A DNA stretch of 11,675 nt from Bacteroidota bacterium (lineage in GTDB: Bacteria; Bacteroidota; Bacteroidia; Flavobacteriales; Flavobacteriaceae), in assembly GCA_021793135.1 (NCBI GenBank), contig JAJYTI010000053.1, positions 1 through 11,675 of the forward strand, given 5' to 3'. The position numbers and the translations under genes were made by a program. The notes under the pieces were generated by a model. That model was given only the letters and a program-made list of their open reading frames with translations. It did not search any database and had not been told where the DNA came from. Position 1 is the first letter of the stretch; each line of letters opens with the position of its first letter. Below, one piece after another: positions 1 to 7,608 of the stretch.

Positions 1-832
1 ATCCGAACACGGTGTAGAGATAGATAATCTTATGTTGGCTACTTGGATTGTAATTTTCATTGTTGGAATTTTAATGCAAGGATTATTACATTACTTTGCT
101 TTTACATATAGAGGTAAGAAAAATAAGAGAGCTACTTTCTATGCTGATAACGATAAGTTAGAATTTATCTGGACTATTATTCCAGTAATTGTTCTTTCAG
201 GTTTGATTATCTATGGATTGTTTACATGGGTAGACGTTATGAATGTTAATAAGGATGAAGATCCGATGGTGGTTGAGCTATATGCTTATCAATTTGGTTG
301 GAGAGTTCGTTATGCTGGTAATGATAACGAATTAGGTAAAGCCGATGTTCGTCTTATCGAAGGAAGCAACCAACTAGGTGTAGATACCTCCGATCCTTAT
401 GTTAAAGATGATGTGATTACTAATGAGATGTATCTTCCAGTAGATAAGAAAGTATTGATAAAGATGCGTTCACAGGATGTACTTCACTCTGCATATATGC
501 CTCACTTTAGAGCACAGATGAACGTAGTTCCTGGTATGATTACACAATTTGCTTTTACACCTACTATTACTACGCAAGAAATGCGTGAGAGTGATAGAAT
601 GAAAAAGAAAGTTGCCAATATTAATAATATCCGTGAGAAGAATAGCTTAGACCTAATATCGGTTGGAGACTCACCACTTGAGCCATATGAGTTTGATTAC
701 TTGCTATTATGTAACAAAATTTGTGGTAACAACCACTACAACATGCAAATGAAGATCGTAGTTGTGGAGGAGGATGAGTTTAACGACTGGATGGCAGAAC
801 AGCCTACAGTTGCAGAATCATTGGATATTTAA
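1..832 (+). CDS. coxB: Cytochrome c oxidase subunit II, 5'-truncated by the window edge
   Basis: Subunit II of the aa3-type heme-copper oxidase; it takes electrons from cytochrome c at its CuA centre and passes them to subunit I in the inner membrane. The frame is already open at base 2, and the ten codons before the first ATG (position 32) read SEHGVEIDNL, which fits the family's sequence before this helix. The true start therefore lies upstream, and 276 residues are visible. Counting from the ATG at 32, there are membrane segments at about 4-24 and 46-66, then a periplasmic cupredoxin domain. CuA ligands are visible: His152 (DVLHSAYMP), Cys227 and Cys231 (CNKIC), His235 and Met238. The usual Glu inside the CxExC loop is Lys229; I recall this as normal in Bacteroidota, and that position binds CuA through its backbone. 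An insert of about 45 residues precedes the copper loop. coxA follows after 34 nt, so the two are probably co-transcribed. Confidence 0.97.
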   Translation, partial: SEHGVEIDNLMLATWIVIFIVGILMQGLLHYFAFTYRGKKNKRATFYADNDKLEFIWTIIPVIVLSGLIIYGLFTWVDVMNVNKDEDPMVVELYAYQFGWRVRYAGNDNELGKADVRLIEGSNQLGVDTSDPYVKDDVITNEMYLPVDKKVLIKMRSQDVLHSAYMPHFRAQMNVVPGMITQFAFTPTITTQEMRESDRMKKKVANINNIREKNSLDLISVGDSPLEPYEFDYLLLCNKICGNNHYNMQMKIVVVEEDEFNDWMAEQPTVAESLDI

Positions 833-866
833 TAATATACTAAATAGTTAATAGAGAGATATAATT

Positions 867-2690
867 ATGTCAACACACGCAGAAGATATGGCTGTAGATT
901 TACATGAAGATCACGGTCATCATAAACAGACTTTCGTAACTAAGTATCTATTTAGTACGGACCATAAAATGATATCGAAGCAATTCCTATTGACCGGTAT
1001 TATTATGGGGATTATCGGTATTCTAATGTCGGTACTTTTCCGTATGCAAATTGCATGGCCGGATAAATCTTTTGGAATTTATGAAATATTATTAGGTAAA
1101 TGGGCAGATGGTGGCGTTATGGATCCAAATATTTATTTGGCGCTTGTTACCATGCACGGTACCATAATGGTATTCTTTGTTCTTACCGCTGGATTGAGTG
1201 GTACATATAGTAACTTGCTTATTCCATTACAAATTGGAGCAAGAGATATGGCTTCAGGAAATATAAACATGATTTCATCATGGTTATTTGTTTTATCTAG
1301 CTTATTAATGGTGTTCTCTTTATTTGTAGAAACGGGTCCTGCTTCTGCAGGTTGGACGGTATATCCTCCATTAAGTGCATTGCCGCAAGCAATACCAGGT
1401 TCTGGTGTAGGGATGACCATTTGGTTAGTTGCTTTAGTTGTTTTTATTGCACAGTCTCTATTAGGGTCACTTAACTATGTTGCAACTGTGCTTAACTTAA
1501 GAACAAGAGGAATGTCTATGACTAGACTACCACTAACAGTATGGTCATTCTTAATTACTGCAATTGTTGGTATTATTGCTTTCCCTGTTCTTTTTGCAGC
1601 TGGATTAATGTTATTAATGGATAGAAGTTTTGGAACCTCTTTCTTCCTATCAGACATATATATTGCAGGAGAAGTATTGCATAACCAAGGAGGATCTCCA
1701 GTTTTATTTGAACACTTATTCTGGTTCTTAGGTCACCCAGAAGTATATATTGTAATTTTACCAGCGATGGGTATCGTATCGGAAATTCTAGCTGCTAACT
1801 CTAGAAAGCCAATTTTCGGATACCGTGCGATGATTGGATCTTTACTTGCTATTGCATTCCTATCTACTTTAGTATGGGGGCACCACATGTTCGTATCTGG
1901 GATGAACCCATTCTTAGGATCGGTATTTACATTTACGACTTTATTGATTGCTATTCCATCTGCAGTAAAAGCCTTTAACTGGGTTACTACCATTTGGAAA
2001 GGTAATCTACAGATGAACCCAGGGATGTTATTCTCTATCGGTTTTGTGTCTACATTTATTACTGGTGGTTTAACAGGAATTATTCTTGGAGACAGTGCGT
2101 TAGATATTAACGTTCACGATACATACTTTGTTATTGCTCACTTTCACTTAGTAATGGGTATCTCTGCAGTTTATGGATTACTAGCTGGTATTTACCACTG
2201 GTTCCCTGTAATGTACGAGGGCAAAATGATGAATAAGAAGTTAGGATACTGGCACTTCTGGATTACAGCAGTAGCTTCTTATGGTATTTTTTTCCCAATG
2301 CACTTTATTGGATTGGCAGGACTACCAAGACGTTATTATAGCAATACGGAGTTCCCTTATTTCGACGACCTTGCCGATATGAACGTTTTAATTACTGTGT
2401 TTGCAATTATTGCAGCATCAGCGCAGCTTATTTTCTTGTTCAACTTCTTCCACTCAATTTTCTTTGGAAAGAAAGGTCCAAGAAACCCTTGGGGTGCTAC
2501 TACGTTAGAATGGACTGCTCCACAAGAGCACATTCATGGAAATTGGCCTGGTCCTTTACCTGTAGTTTATCGTTGGCCATATGACTACAGTAAATTAAAT
2601 AAAGATGGTACAGATTACGTTATTCCAGGTCAAGATTTCGTTCCTCAAAACGTGCCATTACAACCAAATGAAGAAGAATTAGATCACTAA
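867..2690 (+). CDS. coxA: Cytochrome c oxidase subunit I
   Basis: Catalytic subunit of the heme-copper oxidase, reducing O2 to water and pumping protons across the inner membrane. All metal ligands are visible: His97 and His427 for the low-spin heme, His425 for the high-spin heme, and His290, His339 and His340 for CuB, with Tyr294 in the GHPEVY motif positioned for the His-Tyr crosslink. Glu292 of that motif, Asp127 (ARDMA) and Asn116 fit a D-type proton channel. Lys368 fits the K channel, with Ser365 where Paracoccus has Thr351. Together these place it in the A-type oxidases. At 607 residues it is somewhat longer than many bacterial subunits; the N terminus is His-rich (LHEDHGHHK) and the C-terminal tail is polar and acidic. 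The ATG at 867 is preceded by AT-rich DNA without a clear Shine-Dalgarno. A strong terminator follows directly, so no coxC lies downstream in this unit. Confidence 0.98.
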   Translation: MSTHAEDMAVDLHEDHGHHKQTFVTKYLFSTDHKMISKQFLLTGIIMGIIGILMSVLFRMQIAWPDKSFGIYEILLGKWADGGVMDPNIYLALVTMHGTIMVFFVLTAGLSGTYSNLLIPLQIGARDMASGNINMISSWLFVLSSLLMVFSLFVETGPASAGWTVYPPLSALPQAIPGSGVGMTIWLVALVVFIAQSLLGSLNYVATVLNLRTRGMSMTRLPLTVWSFLITAIVGIIAFPVLFAAGLMLLMDRSFGTSFFLSDIYIAGEVLHNQGGSPVLFEHLFWFLGHPEVYIVILPAMGIVSEILAANSRKPIFGYRAMIGSLLAIAFLSTLVWGHHMFVSGMNPFLGSVFTFTTLLIAIPSAVKAFNWVTTIWKGNLQMNPGMLFSIGFVSTFITGGLTGIILGDSALDINVHDTYFVIAHFHLVMGISAVYGLLAGIYHWFPVMYEGKMMNKKLGYWHFWITAVASYGIFFPMHFIGLAGLPRRYYSNTEFPYFDDLADMNVLITVFAIIAASAQLIFLFNFFHSIFFGKKGPRNPWGATTLEWTAPQEHIHGNWPGPLPVVYRWPYDYSKLNKDGTDYVIPGQDFVPQNVPLQPNEEELDH

Positions 2691-2709
2691 AAGATCTAGA
2701 TATATAAAA

Positions 2710-2751
2710 ATAAAGCCACTTATTAAATTTAATAAGTGGCTTTATTTTTTT
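2710..2751 (+). terminator. Intrinsic terminator after coxA
   Basis: A perfect 15-bp inverted repeat, ATAAAGCCACTTATT at 2710-2724 and its reverse complement at 2731-2745, flanks a 6-nt AAATTT loop and runs into seven consecutive Ts (2745-2751). It starts 20 nt after the coxA stop. A short A-rich stretch on the left side could let it work on the opposite strand too, but no minus-strand gene needs it here. Confidence 0.93.
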
Positions 2752-2774
2752 GCATTACATTGCAGTACTTAATA

Positions 2775-2801
2775 TTGGATTGTCTAATGTTTGTATCTTT
2801 G
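2775..2801 (+). promoter_or_regulatory. Putative Bacteroidota-type promoter of ruvB-queG
   Basis: TATCTTTG at 2794-2801 matches the Bacteroidota -7 consensus TAnnTTTG exactly. A TTG at 2775-2777 could be the -33 element, but the 16-nt spacing is shorter than the roughly 19 nt expected. The site lies between the coxA terminator and ruvB, where a new promoter is needed. Since the -7 box ends only 4 nt before the ruvB ATG, the predicted transcription start falls at or next to the start codon. Confidence 0.65.
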
Positions 2802-2805
2802 CGTT

Positions 2806-3831
2806 ATGAATGAAAATCTTAATCCCTCTGCCGATAATTTATCTCCTATTGAAAGAGATATGGAACGAAAGTTACGTCCACAAAGCTTTGATGACTTTAC
2901 TGGACAAGCACAGGCATTGGAAAATCTTCAAATCTTTGTAAAGGCTGCCAATCTTAGAGAAGAAGCCTTAGATCATACACTTTTTCATGGTCCTCCAGGA
3001 TTAGGTAAAACTACATTAGCCCATATCTTGGCAAATGAGCTTAATGCCGGAATAAAAGTTACTTCTGGTCCCGTGTTAGATAAACCGGGAGATCTTGCAG
3101 GTTTATTAACCAACTTAGAAGAACGAGATGTTTTATTCATTGATGAAATTCACAGATTATCTCCTATAGTAGAAGAGTATCTATACTCTGCAATGGAAGA
3201 TTATAAAATCGATATTATGATTGAATCCGGACCTAATGCTCGAACGGTTCAGATTCATCTTAATCCATTCACCTTGGTAGGTGCCACGACGCGTTCTGGG
3301 ATGCTTACCGCTCCTATGAGGGCACGTTTTGGTATCTCTGCTAGATTGCAATATTACAATACCGAATTGCTTACCGATATCATTCAACGAAGTGCTAAAA
3401 TATTAGATGTGGCGATAGGAATGGAAGCGGCTATAGAAATTGCTTCAAGAAGCCGTGGTACACCTCGTATAGCAAACGCTTTATTGCGTCGTGTTCGAGA
3501 TTTTGCCCAGATTAAAGGCGATGGTAGAATAGATTTAAAAATTGCTAAGTACGCATTAGAAGCTTTAAATGTAGATGCATTTGGCTTGGATGAAATGGAT
3601 AATAGAATATTGAGTACTTTAATAGATAAGTTTAAAGGAGGCCCTGTAGGCTTAACAACTCTTGCTACGGCTGTTTCTGAAAGTCCAGAAACTATAGAAG
3701 AGGTTTATGAGCCATTCCTTATTCAACAAGGCTTTATTGTGAGAACACCTCGTGGTAGAGAAGTTACAGATAAAGCCTATCTTCATTTGGGTAAAAATAA
3801 ACTCGGAGGTAGCGAACCAACCTTATTCTAA
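2806..3831 (+). CDS. ruvB: Holliday junction branch-migration helicase RuvB
   Basis: Hexameric AAA+ ATPase that, with RuvA, drives branch migration of Holliday junctions during recombinational repair in the cytoplasm. From the ATG at 2806 it has 341 residues, normal for the family. The Walker A motif is GPPGLGKTT at 62-70, Walker B is FIDE with Asp113-Glu114, the sensor-1 segment is ATTRSG from 160, and the MRARFG segment with Arg172/Arg174 follows. The SRGTPRIANALLRRVRDF segment belongs to the sensor-2 region, and a C-terminal winged helix covers about 265-341. An in-frame TTG at 2791 would add five residues, but it lies upstream of and partly inside the putative promoter box, and MNENLNPS fits flavobacterial RuvB N termini as I recall them, so I chose the ATG. 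queG follows after 17 nt. ruvA is not adjacent; it is about 3.8 kb downstream. Confidence 0.98.
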   Translation: MNENLNPSADNLSPIERDMERKLRPQSFDDFTGQAQALENLQIFVKAANLREEALDHTLFHGPPGLGKTTLAHILANELNAGIKVTSGPVLDKPGDLAGLLTNLEERDVLFIDEIHRLSPIVEEYLYSAMEDYKIDIMIESGPNARTVQIHLNPFTLVGATTRSGMLTAPMRARFGISARLQYYNTELLTDIIQRSAKILDVAIGMEAAIEIASRSRGTPRIANALLRRVRDFAQIKGDGRIDLKIAKYALEALNVDAFGLDEMDNRILSTLIDKFKGGPVGLTTLATAVSESPETIEEVYEPFLIQQGFIVRTPRGREVTDKAYLHLGKNKLGGSEPTLF

Positions 3832-3848
3832 TTTTAAAAACACCAATT

Positions 3849-4793
3849 GTGAGCAAAGCAAAATACACAGCAATGATAAAAGAACGTGCTGAAGAACTAG
3901 GCTTTTTATCTTGTGGTATTAGTAAAGCTCAGTTTTTAGAAGAGGAGGCTCCACGTTTTGAAGCTTGGCTTAATAACGGATATAATGCTGGTTTAGGTTA
4001 TATGGAAAATCACTTTGATAAGCGTTTGGATCCAACTAAATTAGTTCCTGGCGCTAAGAGTGTTATTTCCTTGTTATACAACTATTATCCTGCGGAACAA
4101 CAGATAGATGACACCTTCAAGATATCTAAATATGCATATGGTCAAGATTATCATCATGTGATAAAAGCCAAAATGAAGGAGTTGTTTAATTTTATTGAAG
4201 AGGAAATTGGTGAAATTGATGGTCGATACTTTGTGGATTCTGCTCCAGTACTAGATAAGGCTTGGGCTGCGCGAAGTGGCTTAGGCTGGGTAGGTAAGCA
4301 TACTTTAATGTTGAGCAAACAAAAAGGATCCTATTTTTTTGTATCTGAAATTATTTGCGATTTAGAATTAGAGTACGATACCCCGGCCACAGATCATTGT
4401 GGAACATGTACTGCATGTATCGATGCTTGCCCAACCGATGCAATTGTTGCAGAACGTGTAGTAGATGCAAGTAAATGTATTTCTTATTTTACTATTGAGC
4501 TTCGAGATGCTTTGCCAACCTATATGGATGGGAAGTTCAAAGATTGGATTTTTGGTTGTGATATTTGCCAAGATGTATGTCCTTGGAATAGATTTAGCAA
4601 ACCACATCAAGAACCTTTGTTTAATCCACATCCAGATCTCTTGTCCATGAAGAAAGAGGACTGGATAAATATAGATGAAGATCGCTATCGCGATTTGTTT
4701 AAAAAGAGTGCTGTTAAACGTACTAAGTTCAGTGGATTGACTAGAAATATAGATTTTGTAGGCAAGTCTGAGAATAATTTAAAAGAAGAATAA
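3849..4793 (+). CDS. queG: Epoxyqueuosine reductase (tRNA queuosine synthesis)
   Basis: Cobalamin- and iron-sulfur-dependent enzyme that reduces epoxyqueuosine to queuosine in the anticodon wobble position of tRNAs for Tyr, His, Asn and Asp; cytoplasmic. The 314-residue protein carries two [4Fe-4S]-type cysteine sets: Cys184, 187, 190 and 194 (CGTCTACIDACP), then Cys210 (SKCIS) and Cys237, 240 and 244 (CDICQDVCPW). The VDSAPVLDKAWAARSG segment is the QueG signature, and its Asp130 matches the family's proposed catalytic acid. The start is GTG at 3849; MSKAKYTAMIKERAEELGF is a natural family N terminus and there is no ATG nearby upstream in frame. It sits 17 nt after ruvB without an intervening terminator, so it is probably co-transcribed with ruvB. 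No other queuosine gene is visible in the window. Confidence 0.97.
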   Translation: MSKAKYTAMIKERAEELGFLSCGISKAQFLEEEAPRFEAWLNNGYNAGLGYMENHFDKRLDPTKLVPGAKSVISLLYNYYPAEQQIDDTFKISKYAYGQDYHHVIKAKMKELFNFIEEEIGEIDGRYFVDSAPVLDKAWAARSGLGWVGKHTLMLSKQKGSYFFVSEIICDLELEYDTPATDHCGTCTACIDACPTDAIVAERVVDASKCISYFTIELRDALPTYMDGKFKDWIFGCDICQDVCPWNRFSKPHQEPLFNPHPDLLSMKKEDWINIDEDRYRDLFKKSAVKRTKFSGLTRNIDFVGKSENNLKEE

Positions 4794-4855
4794 TCTTTCT
4801 TCATTTTCAATTTTAAAATGACAATTATCATTTTAAATTAAGAATGTCATTTTAA
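4785..4855. repeat. Overlapping inverted repeats downstream of queG
   Basis: Three copies of an ATTTTAA-type core form alternative hairpins. TTTAAAATGA (4812-4821) is perfectly complementary to TCATTTTAAA (4828-4837) across a 6-nt loop. The overlapping TTAAAATGACA (4813-4823) is also perfectly complementary to TGTCATTTTAA (4845-4855) across a 21-nt loop, so the two structures exclude each other. A weaker 6-bp pair (GAAGAA 4785-4790 with TTCTTC 4797-4802) overlaps the queG stop and is followed by ATTTT. None ends in a long T run, so these are at best weak terminators; a regulatory role is only a possibility. Confidence 0.55.
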
Positions 4856-4899
4856 GCTACATAGGGCGATTGCTAAAGTTTAAATACCTAGACTATTCT

Positions 4900-4929
4900 T
4901 TTTCAATGCCAATAATCTAGTGTAAATTT
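4900..4929 (+). promoter_or_regulatory. Putative promoter of maeB
   Basis: TAAATTTG at 4922-4929 matches the Bacteroidota -7 consensus TAnnTTTG. The -33 element is poor: only a T-rich TTTT at about 4900-4903 lies at the right distance. The box ends 24 nt before the ATG at 4954, leaving a short untranslated leader. It lies downstream of the inverted repeats in the queG-maeB gap. Confidence 0.55.
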
Positions 4930-4953
4930 GTGAGTTCGAATAAAATTTTCTTT

Positions 4954-7251
4954 ATGAGCAGAATGAAAGAATCGATGCGTAGGGAAGCGCTTTTGTATCA
5001 CGCAAAGCCGAGGCCTGGTAAAATAGAAGTAATTCCAACAAAAAAATACGCAACACAAAGAGATTTGAGCTTGGCTTATTCACCGGGAGTGGCAGAGCCA
5101 TGCTTGGAGATAGCAAAAGATAAAAACAACGCCTATAAATATACAAATAAAGGAAACCTAGTTGCAGTAATCAGTAATGGTACTGCGGTATTAGGGTTGG
5201 GTGATATAGGTCCAGAGGCTTCCAAGCCGGTAATGGAAGGAAAAGGCTTGCTGTTTAAAATCTTTGCTGATATTGATGTTTTCGATATCGAATTGGATAC
5301 TACAGATCCAGATGCCTTTATTCAAACTGTAAAACATTTAGCTCCAACTTTTGGTGGAATAAACCTTGAGGATATCAAAGCCCCAGAAGCTTTCGAAATA
5401 GAGAAGAGACTTAAAGAGGAGTTGGATATCCCAGTGATGCACGATGACCAACATGGTACCGCAATAATTTCTGCAGCTGCATTGTTAAATGCAGTTGAAT
5501 TAGCAGGAAAGAAAATGAATGAAGTACAAGTGGTTGTTAGTGGTGCTGGAGCGGCAGCTGTATCTTGTGCAAGATTGTATATTGCATCTGGAGTAAATCC
5601 AGATAATATTGTGATGCTAGATAGTAAAGGTGTTATCCGAAAAGATAGAGAAAACCTTTCCGCTGAAAAATTAGAATTTGCAACAAGTAAAGATGTCCAT
5701 CAGTTAGACGATGCAATTGTGGGTGCTGATGTTTTTGTAGGATTATCTATTGGAAATATTTTTTCTCCAGAGATGCTGTTAAATATGGCCGATAATCCAG
5801 TCGTATTTGCAATGGCTAATCCAGACCCAGAAATAGAATACGAGCTAGCAGTTGCTACTAGAGAAGATGTTATTATGGCTACTGGCCGTAGTGACCACCC
5901 TAACCAAGTAAATAATGTCCTAGGGTTCCCATTTATTTTCCGTGGTGCTTTAGACGTACGTGCTAAGGCAATTAATGAGGAGATGAAAATGGCTGCCGTA
6001 CGTTCATTAGCAGCTTTAGCTAAAGAACCGGTGCCTGAGCAAGTAAATATAGCATATGGCGAAACTAAATTAGTTTTTGGTAGAGATTATATCATACCTA
6101 AACCATTCGATCCAAGACTTATTACTAGAGTACCCGTTGCAGTTGCAAAAGCAGCAATAGAAAGTGGTGTTGCTCGCATTGAGGAAATGAACTGGGAAAA
6201 GTATAAGGATGAATTAAGTGCACGAATGGGTGGTGATAGTAAGTTGATAAAGCTTCTATTGAACCGTGCTCGTACCAATGCTAAAAAAGTTGTTTTTGCA
6301 GAGGCAGATCAACTTGATGTTCTGAAAGCTGCACAAATTTCTTACGAAAATGGCATTGCTATTCCTGTTTTACTAGGAACCGAAGAGGTTATTCGTCAAA
6401 ACATGGAAGAGATTGAGTTCGATGCAGATATAGAAATCATAGATCCGAAAGATGATAAGTATAAAGAGATAAGAGATAATTATGCACATCATCTGTGGTT
6501 AGCTCGTCGAAGAAAAGGAGTGACAGAGTTTGATGCACATCGATTAATGCGTGACAGAAACTACTTTGGTGCAATGATGGTGCAATTAGGAGATGCCGAT
6601 GGTATGATTTCTGGTTATACTCGATCATATCCTTCTGTATTGCGTCCAGTATTGCAAGTTGTGGGAAAATTTGATGGAGTAAATAAGGTCGCAACTGCGA
6701 ACTTAATGATGACTCGAAAAGGACCTTTATTCTTTGCAGATACTGCAGTAAATATTGATCCTACAGCACAAGAATTAGCGAATATTGCACAGATGACAAA
6801 TTATACTATGAAAATGTTCGGTTTAGATCCTGTTATCGCTATGGTGTCTTATAGTAACTTTGGTTCTGCAAAAGATCCAAATGCGGTAAAGGTTAGAGAA
6901 GCAGTAGAGTTGCTTCATGAATCTAATCCAGATATGGTAGTTGACGGAGAGGTGCAAGCAGATTTTGCATTGAATATGGAAATGTTGCACAAAAACTTCC
7001 CGCATTCAAAACTAGCTGGTAAAAAAGTAAACGCATTGGTTTTTCCAAATATTGCTGCGGCAAATAGTACCTATAAGCTATTAAAGGAAATTAATAACGT
7101 AGAATCTATTGGACCTATTATTCTAGGATTGCGTAAGCCCATCCATATATTACAATTAGGAGCTTCTGTAGAGGAGATGGTAAATATGGTGGCTGTGGTA
7201 GTAGTAGACGCACAGGAAAAGGAATATCGTGCAAGTCAAGAAAATAGCTAA
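4954..7251 (+). CDS. maeB: NADP-type malic enzyme fused to a phosphotransacetylase-like domain (MaeB)
   Basis: Converts malate to pyruvate and CO2 while reducing NAD(P)+, supplying NADPH and gluconeogenic or lipid precursors in the cytoplasm. The 765-residue protein has the MaeB layout. The malic N domain covers about 10-150 (SLAYSPGVAEPC with Tyr42; GPEASKPVMEGK with Lys91). The Rossmann NAD(P) domain follows (HDDQHGTA from 163; GAGAAA from 197). A phosphotransacetylase-family domain runs from about 425 to the end (DADGMISGYTRS, FADTAVNIDPTA, SYSNFGSA). In characterised MaeB proteins that last domain is regulatory, sensing acetyl-CoA, rather than a working transacetylase; I infer the same here. 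A GTG at 4930 would add eight residues but follows immediately on the promoter box, so it would probably lie at or before the transcription start; I prefer the ATG at 4954 (another is at 4963). It is monocistronic, with a promoter before and a terminator after. Confidence 0.95.
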   Translation: MSRMKESMRREALLYHAKPRPGKIEVIPTKKYATQRDLSLAYSPGVAEPCLEIAKDKNNAYKYTNKGNLVAVISNGTAVLGLGDIGPEASKPVMEGKGLLFKIFADIDVFDIELDTTDPDAFIQTVKHLAPTFGGINLEDIKAPEAFEIEKRLKEELDIPVMHDDQHGTAIISAAALLNAVELAGKKMNEVQVVVSGAGAAAVSCARLYIASGVNPDNIVMLDSKGVIRKDRENLSAEKLEFATSKDVHQLDDAIVGADVFVGLSIGNIFSPEMLLNMADNPVVFAMANPDPEIEYELAVATREDVIMATGRSDHPNQVNNVLGFPFIFRGALDVRAKAINEEMKMAAVRSLAALAKEPVPEQVNIAYGETKLVFGRDYIIPKPFDPRLITRVPVAVAKAAIESGVARIEEMNWEKYKDELSARMGGDSKLIKLLLNRARTNAKKVVFAEADQLDVLKAAQISYENGIAIPVLLGTEEVIRQNMEEIEFDADIEIIDPKDDKYKEIRDNYAHHLWLARRRKGVTEFDAHRLMRDRNYFGAMMVQLGDADGMISGYTRSYPSVLRPVLQVVGKFDGVNKVATANLMMTRKGPLFFADTAVNIDPTAQELANIAQMTNYTMKMFGLDPVIAMVSYSNFGSAKDPNAVKVREAVELLHESNPDMVVDGEVQADFALNMEMLHKNFPHSKLAGKKVNALVFPNIAAANSTYKLLKEINNVESIGPIILGLRKPIHILQLGASVEEMVNMVAVVVVDAQEKEYRASQENS

Positions 7252-7274
7252 TAGAAATAAAATTTGCATAATCG

Positions 7275-7321
7275 AAGAAAGCTCTGAATAATACTTGTTT
7301 TTCAGAGCTTTCTTTATTTTT
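7275..7321 (+). terminator. Intrinsic terminator after maeB
   Basis: A perfect 14-bp stem, AAGAAAGCTCTGAA at 7275-7288 paired with TTCAGAGCTTTCTT at 7301-7314, has a 12-nt loop and is followed by TATTTTT (7315-7321). It begins 24 nt after the maeB stop and separates maeB from the ruvA-sprA unit. Confidence 0.9.
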
Positions 7322-7583
7322 AAAACTGCTTTTCAGAAGTTCCATTAATCTTATATTGTATTTTGAGCTAAAAAAAACAATATGAAATACATTGCTTGAA
7401 GAATTTAACTTATTATGTAAATAGCAGTGTTTTTTTATTTTTAGTAACATTTATTTGTTAAGTCAATATGTTTTATTTGCTTTTAATATTGTATGGTCAT
7501 TTCTTGCATAATATAATGCATATGAGGGCGGTATAAATAGATGTATCCTTTAACCAATATTTATGTTAAGTTGTAAAATGTAG
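7322..7583. other. AT-rich intergenic region without a recognisable gene
   Basis: This is the longest non-coding stretch in the window. It is strongly AT-rich with several homopolymer runs (A8 near 7371, T7 near 7431). The only short frame I noticed is a 22-codon one at 7468-7536, hydrophobic and without convincing signals. I see no tRNA-like cloverleaf, strong hairpin, riboswitch motif or repeat array. It probably serves as a spacer and upstream region for the ruvA promoter; a small RNA cannot be excluded by eye. Confidence 0.6.
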
Positions 7584-7591
7584 TATATTTG
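7561..7591 (+). promoter_or_regulatory. Putative promoter of ruvA-sprA
   Basis: TATATTTG at 7584-7591 matches TAnnTTTG. A weak -33 candidate is TTA at 7561-7563, 20 nt upstream; a TTG at 7571-7573 is too close. The box ends 17 nt before the ruvA ATG. No other promoter-like element is visible between ruvA and sprA, so this one would also serve sprA. Confidence 0.55.
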
Positions 7592-7608
7592 TTGTTTAAT
7601 ATTTGAAG

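Noticed and set aside
2710..2751. Hairpin after coxA as a regulatory palindrome or repeat element
   Set aside because: The perfect stem, short loop and following T run are fully explained by an intrinsic terminator.
4465..4650. 61-codon plus-strand frame inside queG, and the opposite-strand frame over the same bases
   Set aside because: They lie within the cysteine-rich core of queG; the translations have no family resemblance.
7468..7536. Short hydrophobic 22-codon frame in the maeB-ruvA gap
   Set aside because: It has no ribosome-binding signal and no TAnnTTTG box at a suitable distance, and AT-rich DNA easily gives short hydrophobic frames. Not enough to call a gene.
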